Positions 56,856 through 64,000 of a stretch of DNA of 64,000 nucleotides are shown here, piece after piece. The stretch lies in NCBI GenBank assembly GCA_020630435.1, contig JAHDBJ010000026.1, positions 1 to 64,000 of the forward strand, read 5' to 3'. This DNA comes from Saprospiraceae bacterium (lineage in GTDB: Bacteria > Bacteroidota > Bacteroidia > Chitinophagales > Saprospiraceae). The notes beneath the pieces were generated by a model. The model was given only the letters and a program-made list of their open reading frames with translations. It searched no databases and was not told the origin of the DNA. Numbering within the stretch: position 1 is the first letter of the stretch; each line of letters opens with the position of its first letter. The position numbers and the translations under genes are program-made.

Positions 56856-58305
56856 ATTCAAAGCAAAGAAAAAACAAGCGGAAAAAGAGGCTATCCAAAA
56901 AACTAAAATCAATATAGATAAAGAACCTAAATTGGTTTTTCCTACGGATGCCTTCCCCAAGCGAATAAGTGATATTATCAAATGCTTTGCGGAGTGTTAT
57001 GGTTTTCCTGTGGATTACTTTGGTTTAGGTGTGCTGATGGCTGCCAGTAGTGCCATTGGCAATGCCTATAATGCCGAGTATAAATATAAGTTTGTGGCTA
57101 CACCTATTTTGTATGGCAGTATTGTTGGAAATGCGAGTATTGGAAAGACCCACGTTTTGAATATGTGCCTTAGCCCTATCTTTCGGCTAGAAGAAAAGTT
57201 TAGAGAAAAACAAACCGCAGCTCTCCAAGAATGGAAACAAGCTGCTTTTGAAGTTGCCAATAGTAATATCAAAGGAGAAAAAGAACCGCCTAAACCTATC
57301 CCTAATGAAATTCTTATCAATGATGCCACCATTGAGGCTATCAATTACAGCCTTTCTCATAATCCTAGAGGATTACTTTACTTCAAAGATGAACTATCAG
57401 GTTGGGTAAATTCCTTGAATCAATACCGTAAAGGATCGGACACCGAATTTTGGCTATCCAATTGGTCAAATGTGACTATCAAGGTAAGCCGAGCCAGTAA
57501 AGAGCCGCTTTACATCAAAAAGCCATTCATCAATGTATTTGGAGCATTAACGCCTAGTTTCTTAGAGCAGATGGCAAGCGGTGGACGTGCGGACAATGGT
57601 TTTTTGGCTAGAATCATCTTTGCCTATCCCGATGATATGAAAAAGCCTTATCCAAGCGATATTACACCCGATGAATCCGTATTTAAAACCTATGCTCAAA
57701 TTATTGAGTACATCTATAAACTACCAAACAACATAAACAGAGCCGTAAGCGAAATTGACGATCCTACTATTGAATCTATTGTATTAAAACTCAATGACAA
57801 GGCAAAAGCAATTTATAAGCAATTCCTGTTTGATAATACGGATAATATACGGGAAGCCGAAGATGATAAAATAAAGAGCATTTACGGAAAGATGGATAGT
57901 TATTGTCTTCGTTTTTCCTTGATATTGGAACTCCTAGAATTAGCCAGTAGTGATTTTAAATCAGAGCCTTTACCCCTGTACTCAACAGTAGAAGAAATAG
58001 AGCAAATACAAATACAAGAAAAAAGCGTCCTCAATGCCATAAAACTATGTGAATACTTCAAAAAGACGGCTTTTAAGGTCATCCAACGTTTTGAAAGTCC
58101 TGTTCGGTTATTGCCTAGAGAACAACAGCTTTTTTATGAAGCCTTACCCGATATATTTACTCGAAAAGAAGCAGAGAATACCGCTAAGGAAACCAAATTG
58201 AAAATATCTACCTCCACCATCAAACGCCTATTAAATAACCATCAAGGCGTAAAATCACTTTTTAAAAAGCTCGGTAGAGGGGAATATGAGAAAAGGTTTT
58301 TGTAG
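56842..58305 (+). CDS. DUF3987 replication ATPase
   Basis: I place the start at ATG 56842 (487 residues) because the upstream 36 codons overlap the coding region of the previous gene. The DUF3987 domain fills residues ~30-400: PKRISDIIKCFAECYG, Walker A GNASIGKT (96-103), FKDELSGWVNSLNQYRKGSD, and FGALTPSFLEQM. A winged-helix-like end follows (FTRKEAENTAKETKLKISTS). DUF3987 proteins are primase/helicase-linked ATPases that replicate mobile elements. The iteron-like repeats 5 kb away could be its origin. Confidence 0.93.
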   Translation: MTLDKFKAKKKQAEKEAIQKTKINIDKEPKLVFPTDAFPKRISDIIKCFAECYGFPVDYFGLGVLMAASSAIGNAYNAEYKYKFVATPILYGSIVGNASIGKTHVLNMCLSPIFRLEEKFREKQTAALQEWKQAAFEVANSNIKGEKEPPKPIPNEILINDATIEAINYSLSHNPRGLLYFKDELSGWVNSLNQYRKGSDTEFWLSNWSNVTIKVSRASKEPLYIKKPFINVFGALTPSFLEQMASGGRADNGFLARIIFAYPDDMKKPYPSDITPDESVFKTYAQIIEYIYKLPNNINRAVSEIDDPTIESIVLKLNDKAKAIYKQFLFDNTDNIREAEDDKIKSIYGKMDSYCLRFSLILELLELASSDFKSEPLPLYSTVEEIEQIQIQEKSVLNAIKLCEYFKKTAFKVIQRFESPVRLLPREQQLFYEALPDIFTRKEAENTAKETKLKISTSTIKRLLNNHQGVKSLFKKLGRGEYEKRFL

Positions 58306-58342
58306 GGGGTAAAATAGAAAAAACATTTCCTATCTTTTTTAA

Positions 58343-59251
58343 TTAAATACCTAGTTCTGCTTTCAAGTATCCTAAGTTTTCTTTATGCTTCAAGATATTT
58401 TCTCGTATGCTTTTGCATAAATATTGATTAAATTCAAGACCATTTTCTTTATCTACAAAATATTTCCTATCTCCTGAACCAACTAACTCTGCATGAGCAA
58501 ATTTATTTCGTATTGATATTACCTCTTCTGGATATTGTTCTAATACTGTTTTTATCTCACTTTTCTCTAAATTTCTTACAATTGCTCTCCATCTATGTGT
58601 AGCTCCTATTTTTCTCAAGATAAGCATCGTATCTTCAATACTGAAATTCTCTATTTCTTTAATCGTCTGATTAACTGATTTAATATATTTCTTTTTAATT
58701 AATGAAATAACTTTTTCTTCTTCATCTGATATAGAAATAATTTTTTGTAGGATTTTTTCCATTTCTACATCTAATGTACTTGTTTCATGCATTATCATTC
58801 CTCGCATTGCAACAATATCTTGAAATTTACTCACAGTTAAATCAATAATCTCTTGTGCCTTCTCGACTACTTTTTCATTATGAATTTCTCCAGGAGCTTT
58901 TGATGTATCAAAAAATGTTATTCTGTCAAATCCTTTAATTCTATTACCATCGTCTTTTTTAGTGTAAAATAATATTTCTGTATTCACATTTCTTTCACGA
59001 ACTTTCTTAATAACTGTATCTCCTTTTTCTGCATTTTCTGCTATCTCATCTAAATTATAATCTGTTAGAATTAGATCCCATTTTTCGTTTGTGTCAATTA
59101 GTTCAAAAAAATCTTTTTCTGTTTTTACAATTTCAATTCGTGGTTTAAAACCTAATTCTTCAATATATTGTAATAAATCGAAGTGATATTCACCTTCAAT
59201 TATTTCTTTTCTTGCATCATCTAACCAAAGAATGTTATAATCTAATTTCAT
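58343..59251 (-). CDS. Response-regulator receiver fused to a HEPN-like domain
   Basis: Receiver domain at residues ~4-125: acidic pair Asp11/Asp12 (LWLDD), phospho-acceptor Asp64 (ILTDYNL), Thr97 (FYTKKD) and Lys118 (SKAP). The C-terminal ~165 residues are helical and lack any DNA-binding fold. They carry SIRNKFAHAE, where Arg248 and His253 form the R-x4-H motif characteristic of HEPN ribonucleases (a second R-x4-H, Arg150-His155, lies at the start of the domain). The product may thus be an RNase effector gated by phosphorylation. The start overlaps the stop of the GHKL gene by ATGA, giving tight coupling. The HEPN assignment rests on the motif and helical pattern. Confidence 0.85.
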   Translation of the reverse strand: MKLDYNILWLDDARKEIIEGEYHFDLLQYIEELGFKPRIEIVKTEKDFFELIDTNEKWDLILTDYNLDEIAENAEKGDTVIKKVRERNVNTEILFYTKKDDGNRIKGFDRITFFDTSKAPGEIHNEKVVEKAQEIIDLTVSKFQDIVAMRGMIMHETSTLDVEMEKILQKIISISDEEEKVISLIKKKYIKSVNQTIKEIENFSIEDTMLILRKIGATHRWRAIVRNLEKSEIKTVLEQYPEEVISIRNKFAHAELVGSGDRKYFVDKENGLEFNQYLCKSIRENILKHKENLGYLKAELGI

Positions 59252-61584
59252 GGAATTAATATTTTAAAAGTTGCACCAGTTTTTGAGTATTCTACTTTAA
59301 TTTCACCTTTCATTTCATTTTCTATAATATCCTTTGCTTGAAAAAGTCCGATACCAGAACCTTTTGTAGTAGTAAAACCTAATTCAAATATCGAATCTAA
59401 ATGTTTATCAGAAATACCGTTCCCATTATCTTGAACAATCAGTTCTAAAGAATCATTCTTTTTATTAAAAATAAATATTATTTCAGAAGAACTAGCTTTT
59501 TCTGAGTTAGATATAAAAATATCAATAAGAGTAGTTATTTCTAAAGGTCTAAATATAGCTATATGATTTGTGGCATTTGATTCAACTAAAACTTGCATTT
59601 TAGTGTCAATAATGCGATCTTCATAAACATACATTTCATTAAGATAACTTTCTATAAACTCAACTAAATCTCGTTTAATTTCAGTAGCCTTTAAATTAAA
59701 ATTAGCTTTAGTTATAAAGCGTGCAATAGAGTTTATTTTGTATGCTTCTTTTGATATTACTGAAATGTGTTTTTGAGTTTTTTTATCAATATTATCTTTT
59801 CCTAAATGTCTTAATAGTAATTTAATGTTCCTATGAATTCTACCTGATGAATGGAATACTTGATGTTGTAAAGAAATAATTCTTTCTTTGTCTGTTCCTA
59901 TTAAAGCACCTTGAAAAGCACCTTTCTTTCTTTCTGCTTCAAGACTTGACTCAAGCTCTTCACTTTTTATAAGGCTTTCAAGAGCTTCCTCACTAGCCTC
60001 TTCACTAGCTTTCTTTAAATCATCAAGGTTTTTTTCAATTTTTGAAATACTATCTATCACTTTTTCTTTATCAAAATCATCACTTTTAATCTCTTTTTTG
60101 ATTTTTGATAGAGTGTTTTTTGTAGATTTTTCTTGCTTTTTATCAAGGATTTCAAAAATCTCAGGTGCGACTTCAAAAGATATTAGATTTTTTGATTTGG
60201 TGAGATTTCTGATAAGTTTATTCAGCTCGCTTAACCTATCATTATCATTTAACTTAATATAATCACTATTTGACAGTTCATTTCCCCAGTCTACAACATC
60301 TATTATATATTTTTCAGCTCTCCTTAATGTGAAATAAAACCAATCATATAAATCAAAATAATCAGGCGTCTTTATTAAACCATCTCCACGACTCGAAGTT
60401 TCTCTTAAGTTTTTATTAGGTTCATAAATTGCTATAAATCCTAATGTTTCTCTAGTACCTATATATCTTCTAGTTCCTTGTGCTTTTCTATTATCCATTT
60501 TTAATGGGTCAGCTCCTCTTTCACCATAAGGATAAATTCTTAAACCGTTTTTATAAACAGCAATATGACCATATTCTACTGCATCAACTCCCATTCTTCT
60601 TTTAAAAGTGACTTTTGCAGAGCGATTCATGTAATAGATTTCTGCTTTTACATTACGAAGATGCTCAAATGGATTTTTTTCAATAATTTGATAGACTAAT
60701 TTTCCTCCTTCAAATATTGTTGTTTTAATTTGTTTTTCATTTTGATTTGAAACTTCACTTATAATTTTAGTAGTTTTTATATCTAAGGTGTCAAAAATCA
60801 AATTCCTAACCTTTCCATTAACTATTTTGAAATAATCCACTTGCTTGGGATCTAGAGGAGATTTAAGATGATTTACTTGTTTAAGATTTTTCTTTTTTTG
60901 TTCATCATCTTTTTTCACTTCATCATTAACTACAAGATTAATTTCAAATTTATCTTCTTTATCTAATGTATTAGGATTAATTAATCTTGCTAATGATTCT
61001 TTTAATTTTATTAATTTAATTCTATCCCAGTTGCTTTTTAGTTTTGATATTTCTAAAACAGTTCCATGTAGTATCTCATAATTACTTTGTGTAATCGTTT
61101 CATGGAGAACACTTATATTTACAAATTCATCTCTTAAATTACCTTCAAATTTATCCCACTCTGTAAGTAATGTTTCTATTCTTGGACTAAGTTCATCTTT
61201 TATTGTTTCTAAGTAGAGTTCTTTACCAAGTCTATCACAAGAAAAACGCCCAATTCCTTTTGCTCCTGCATAAGCACGTTTGACTTTTATTTTATGGCGA
61301 TAATCATAACTATCTTCTTCTGTACCCTCTTTTTTAGCTGAATAAGCCACAAAAAGCCACTTATTTATTAGATCATCATAATTCATTCCTTTGCCATTAT
61401 CTTTAATGATGATTTTAGCATTCTTAGAATAAATGTCTTCAAAAATTACATCAACTTTTGTCGCATGAGCATCATAGGAGTTTTTTACTAGTTCAAAAAC
61501 AGCAATAAAGTCGTCACTAATTAGGTCACTTCCTATTATGTTTTTTAATGCAGAGCTAATCCTAAATTGTAATGAATTCTGCAT
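59248..61584 (-). CDS. Dual-GHKL protein: MORC/Hsp90-like ATPase plus histidine kinase
   Basis: The 778 residues hold two GHKL ATP-binding modules. The first (~1-430) is MORC/Hsp90-like: ELVKNSYDA with Glu31 and Asn35, DNGKGM (62-67), GAKGIG (107-112). A coiled coil (~490-560) leads to a histidine-kinase half: a DHp-like helix with His574/His578 (LQHQVFHSSGRIHRNIKLLL) and a HATPase_c with Asn693, DNGNGI (719-724) and GSGIGL (742-747). MORC-type ATPases can clamp DNA. It starts 2 bp after the methyltransferase stop and overlaps the response-regulator gene. I infer that DNA state sensed by the N-terminal half controls phosphotransfer to the receiver protein. Confidence 0.93.
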   Translation of the reverse strand: MQNSLQFRISSALKNIIGSDLISDDFIAVFELVKNSYDAHATKVDVIFEDIYSKNAKIIIKDNGKGMNYDDLINKWLFVAYSAKKEGTEEDSYDYRHKIKVKRAYAGAKGIGRFSCDRLGKELYLETIKDELSPRIETLLTEWDKFEGNLRDEFVNISVLHETITQSNYEILHGTVLEISKLKSNWDRIKLIKLKESLARLINPNTLDKEDKFEINLVVNDEVKKDDEQKKKNLKQVNHLKSPLDPKQVDYFKIVNGKVRNLIFDTLDIKTTKIISEVSNQNEKQIKTTIFEGGKLVYQIIEKNPFEHLRNVKAEIYYMNRSAKVTFKRRMGVDAVEYGHIAVYKNGLRIYPYGERGADPLKMDNRKAQGTRRYIGTRETLGFIAIYEPNKNLRETSSRGDGLIKTPDYFDLYDWFYFTLRRAEKYIIDVVDWGNELSNSDYIKLNDNDRLSELNKLIRNLTKSKNLISFEVAPEIFEILDKKQEKSTKNTLSKIKKEIKSDDFDKEKVIDSISKIEKNLDDLKKASEEASEEALESLIKSEELESSLEAERKKGAFQGALIGTDKERIISLQHQVFHSSGRIHRNIKLLLRHLGKDNIDKKTQKHISVISKEAYKINSIARFITKANFNLKATEIKRDLVEFIESYLNEMYVYEDRIIDTKMQVLVESNATNHIAIFRPLEITTLIDIFISNSEKASSSEIIFIFNKKNDSLELIVQDNGNGISDKHLDSIFELGFTTTKGSGIGLFQAKDIIENEMKGEIKVEYSKTGATFKILIP

Positions 61585-61586
61585 TG

Positions 61587-62819
61587 TTATATTAGGTTGT
61601 TAATTGTTATTCCAACCTGTTCTCCAAAAAGAGGTGGTATAGCATTTCCAATTTGTGAATATCTAGGAACTTCTTTTATCCTTTTCTTTCCTCCTGTTGT
61701 ATATTTACCTTTAAATTCAAACCAGTCATTAAATGATTGTATTCGTGCATATTCCCGAACTGTAAAAATCCTTGGTTCACAGTAATGAATATAATCGTCT
61801 GGTAGAGTTGTTATAGTTGGAGTTGGCAGTTCACCTGACAGAGGGATTACTGTTCTTTTTTTTAGGTTAAATTTCTCTTTTAAATCGCTCGAAAGAGTTT
61901 TATTCTTTTCAGCAAACTTTAATATAAACTCAAATTTTTTAATCGTTTCAGGATTGTGTTTTGCAAAACGATGGCTATCTGGAATATCAGATTCAATATC
62001 ACCTTTTAAAAGACGTTGATAGTTCGATTGTGGGTTATTGTATAAGCTAGTTTTAAATGATTTGGTATCAGGTGATGTAATTTCTTGATTTCTTAGTAGG
62101 TCTGAAATTGCATCTTCTAAATTAGTAGTTAAACTAATTCCTTTATTTTTAAGAAACGGTTCTCTATTATTTCGTATTTGGGTGAAAAAATCTTGGGGTT
62201 TGATATTTTTAGAAATATCTTTTCTTATACCTACAAGAATAAATCGAGTCCTTTTTTGAGGAATACCGTATTCCGAAAAATCAATTAAATTACCATAAAC
62301 TCTATATCCAATAGAATCAAGACTTTTTGAACCTCTGCTTAAAGCATTCTCCACATAATTTGAATATACTTTACTTTTATTTTGTCTTTTATTTTTATCA
62401 AATTTTTGAGTAAAACCTTTCACGTTTTCAAAGAATAAAACTTTAGGTTGGACTAAACGAATGAATTTTATGTAAGACTTAACTAACTTATTTCTATCAT
62501 CATTTTCAATTCTTCTCCCTGCTGTTGAAAAACCTTGACAAGGCGGTCCACCTACAACCATATCAATAGTTCCTCTTAATCCCTTTAATTCCTCTTGATA
62601 TTTTTTGATTATTTTATTTATATCGTGATTTGATTGTGGTAACCAGGTCGACCAATCAAAATGATGATTTTGATTAATCAGATTATGTTCTAGAGTTTTG
62701 AAAGCATCAGGACTCTTTTCAATAGCAAATTTACCTTCCCAATGACCAGAATTAAATAGTCCAAGTGAGAGTCCACCACAGCCTGCAAACAAGTCAATAT
62801 ATGTTTTTTTATCACTCAT
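61587..62819 (-). CDS. DNA (cytosine-5-)-methyltransferase
   Basis: All hallmark motifs of C5 methyltransferases are present in 410 residues: I DLFAGCGGLSLG (9-20), IV GGPPCQGFS with catalytic Cys94, VI ENV (131-133), VIII QKRTR (188-192), and X GNAIPPLFG (391-399), with the target-recognition region between ~200 and ~350. It methylates cytosine at an unknown site. First gene of the three-gene module; no matching restriction endonuclease follows it. On mobile elements such enzymes mark self DNA. Confidence 0.97.
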   Translation of the reverse strand: MSDKKTYIDLFAGCGGLSLGLFNSGHWEGKFAIEKSPDAFKTLEHNLINQNHHFDWSTWLPQSNHDINKIIKKYQEELKGLRGTIDMVVGGPPCQGFSTAGRRIENDDRNKLVKSYIKFIRLVQPKVLFFENVKGFTQKFDKNKRQNKSKVYSNYVENALSRGSKSLDSIGYRVYGNLIDFSEYGIPQKRTRFILVGIRKDISKNIKPQDFFTQIRNNREPFLKNKGISLTTNLEDAISDLLRNQEITSPDTKSFKTSLYNNPQSNYQRLLKGDIESDIPDSHRFAKHNPETIKKFEFILKFAEKNKTLSSDLKEKFNLKKRTVIPLSGELPTPTITTLPDDYIHYCEPRIFTVREYARIQSFNDWFEFKGKYTTGGKKRIKEVPRYSQIGNAIPPLFGEQVGITINNLI

Positions 62820-63042
62820 TCTAAAAAATGTAAATTTGGAGAGATATATTATAAAAAGTCCACTTTTTTATGTAAAAATAATAAGTTATTTAGAATAAAG
62901 AAACAAGAAAGTTGAATGAATAATATTTTTAAAAATCAACTTATAACAAAACAACTAAACACAATATCTTAATTTTTCTTGTCACTTTTGCCGATTCAAA
63001 ACAAAAATATCCTAAAAAATAAGATACATAGTTATCTAAAAA

Positions 63043-63418
63043 TGAACCAAAGTATAGAATAGAATAAGTATATAATAATATAATCTATTGTATATTAATA
63101 TATTATACTATTAATATACTCTTTTTTATTTGGCTCATTTTGGTTCTTTTTGGTTCATAACAATTCGTACCGATAGCCTTTTTGGTTCACTTTGGTTCAG
63201 CCTTTCCATTTTTACAACATTGTTCTTGTTTTCTTTGGTTCATTTGGCTCATCATTGGTTCATAGAATGTTTTTTTAATTAAACTATTGATAATTAAAGT
63301 TTTAGCTTAAAAACAGCCTATTCAAATGAACCAAAATGAACCAATTTTAACAATAATTACACCTTGTAAACAACTGATAATTAAACAATTAAACCAAATA
63401 GGTAAAAAGTTTGGTTCA
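63043..63418. repeat. Iteron-like TTTGGTTCA repeat cluster
   Basis: Perfect TTTGGTTCA occurs at 63149, 63181, 63191, 63234 and 63410; near-copies (TTTGGCTCA, ATTGGTTCA, TTTGGTTCT) at 63129, 63139, 63243, 63254; inverted TGAACCAAA/T at 63043, 63327 and 63337. GATAATTAAA occurs twice (63288, 63376). The cluster sits in the 730-bp gap between the methyltransferase and the metallopeptidase gene, which contains no ORF. AT-rich DNA with iterated 9-mers is typical of a plasmid-type replication origin or a multi-site operator. Confidence 0.65.
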
Positions 63419-63486
63419 AATTGAGCTAGTATATATAAATATATAGGTGAAAATAGAGGTCACAATATTAGATAAGTAAAGGGCAA

Positions 63487-63520
63487 TAAAAAAAGGCTGC
63501 CGTAGGAGATACGACAACCT
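63487..63520 (-). terminator. Terminator of the metallopeptidase gene
   Basis: AGGCTGCCGTA / TACGACAACCT (G-T wobbles) with loop GGAGA; the A-run at 63487-63493 makes the U-tract on the minus strand, 30 bp past the stop at 63548. Confidence 0.75.
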
Positions 63521-63547
63521 AAAAAACATGAGCCAAAAAATAGTTCT

Positions 63548-64000
63548 TTACTTATTTATCACTACTCGGATAGATTTAATCAGTTTATCCATATAGGGCG
63601 TTACTCGTTTCAATTCGCTATCGGTCATATAGACTGAATTAGGATATTTAGCCTTAGAAAGAAAGTAATTGTAATGTCCTTTGCGTTTTAGCTTATAGCC
63701 TATATATTGTTCAAATATTCGAGCAAACAATTCATTCCTACGCTTCCAATATTCACCTTTGCTTTTACTTCGCTTCAATGTCCGTTCTAATCGCTTGTAG
63801 TAGGTTGAGTGTTTGCCTTTGTCCTTCCATATAATTTTATGCAGCAACAATTCCATACAGCCTCTAGGCGTGTTCTTTTGTGCTAATCTTTCATCAAATG
63901 CCGTAGAAGTAGATCGCCCATTGGATAGGGCAAATTCCGTTCTATGCTTGTCAATGTATGCCCCTGCAAAATAATCAATGGCGTGTCCGTACTCATGGGC
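63548..64000 (-). CDS. C-terminal part of a polyvalent zinc metallopeptidase (incomplete)
   Basis: The frame stays open from the window edge, so this is not a 102-residue protein starting at 63856 but the last ~150 residues of a longer one. At the edge it reads AHEYGHAIDYF, an HExxH zinc site. Further on, YWKRRNELFARIFEQYI and VTPYMDKLIKSI match the end of large polyvalent protein-associated (LPD-type) domains. Such multidomain proteins are delivered with or carried by mobile elements. The N-terminus lies beyond the window. Confidence 0.8.
   Translation of the reverse strand, partial: AHEYGHAIDYFAGAYIDKHRTEFALSNGRSTSTAFDERLAQKNTPRGCMELLLHKIIWKDKGKHSTYYKRLERTLKRSKSKGEYWKRRNELFARIFEQYIGYKLKRKGHYNYFLSKAKYPNSVYMTDSELKRVTPYMDKLIKSIRVVINK

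Larger units (their letters stand above)
51368..64000. mobile_element. Mobile genetic element, right end outside the window
   Basis: From about 51.4 kb to the right edge the genes change character: an XRE repressor divergent from a string of small unknown genes, a DUF3987 replication ATPase, a methyltransferase-based cargo module, an iteron-like repeat cluster and a polyvalent metallopeptidase. These are hallmarks of integrated plasmids, ICEs or phage satellites in Bacteroidota. No integrase, relaxase, att site or tRNA is visible, so the left end is placed only by content, after the SH3-like gene. Confidence 0.7.

Noticed and set aside
63043..63418. TTTGGTTCA cluster as a CRISPR array
   Set aside because: Units are 9 bp, irregularly spaced and in both orientations; there are no 25-40 bp repeats, uniform spacers or cas genes.
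63548..63856. Complete 102-residue protein starting at 63856
   Set aside because: The frame is open to the edge of the window and encodes an HExxH motif upstream, so this is only the end of a larger gene.
1..64000. tRNA or rRNA genes
   Set aside because: I looked for cloverleaf-like GC-rich segments and rRNA-like stretches and saw none; a covariance scan would be needed to exclude a missed tRNA.

Overview
The window is AT-rich chromosomal DNA from a member of the Bacteroidota. The reasons are secreted proteins with type IX secretion (T9SS) C-terminal sorting domains ('YPIPANQE...', 'FPNPF...'), two good matches to the Bacteroidota promoter (TTTG/TTG, 19-21 nt, TAnnTTTG), weak Shine-Dalgarno sequences, and family pairs typical of the phylum (DUF4292 lipoprotein beside an EnvC-like protein; LytS/LytTR; SprB-like repeats; FtsX-like permease beside DUF3137). 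The style resembles Saprospiria, but no marker gene here settles genus or species. I see no rRNA, tRNA or CRISPR array.

Layout. 0.2-19 kb is mostly cell-surface biology on the minus strand: a helical protein of unknown role, two tandem-duplicated T9SS cargo proteins, a LecA-like lipoprotein and a subtilase lipoprotein that both end in calcium-binding thrombospondin type-3 repeats, then a putative operon with a tail-fibre-like protein, an M43-like protein whose zinc-binding histidines are gone, and a 2106-residue RHS/YD-repeat protein. A PAS histidine kinase follows. 19-25 kb holds an SDR enzyme, panB, and a three-gene ABC transporter whose substrate-binding protein is fused to an OmpA-like domain. 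25-35 kb runs leftward: LytS-type kinase, LytTR regulator, fructosamine-kinase-like protein, DUF819 and DUF6056-like membrane proteins, an M28 peptidase, a candidate small RNA, and a glucosaminidase. 35-51 kb is mostly housekeeping: three adjacent glycosyltransferases, a YjjG-type nucleotidase, an EnvC-like and DUF4292 pair, FtsX-like and DUF3137 genes, an endonuclease/exonuclease/phosphatase-family protein, dapB, an aquaporin-like channel and an SH3-like protein.

51.4-64 kb is a mobile element that runs off the right edge. It has an XRE repressor divergent from a rightward operon of small unknown genes, a membrane/coiled-coil/zinc-finger protein and a DUF3987 replication ATPase; a cluster of TTTGGTTCA repeats that look like iterons; and the C-terminal end of a large polyvalent HExxH metallopeptidase. 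No integrase or second boundary lies in the window.

Between the DUF3987 gene and the iterons sits the most notable cargo: three tightly packed genes encoding a 5-cytosine DNA methyltransferase, a protein with two GHKL ATPase modules (MORC/Hsp90-like at the N-terminus, histidine-kinase-like at the C-terminus), and a response-regulator receiver domain fused to a C-terminal domain with an R-x4-H motif like that of HEPN ribonucleases. I infer a methylation-linked, two-component-controlled defence (possibly abortive infection) system; no restriction nuclease is encoded next to it.
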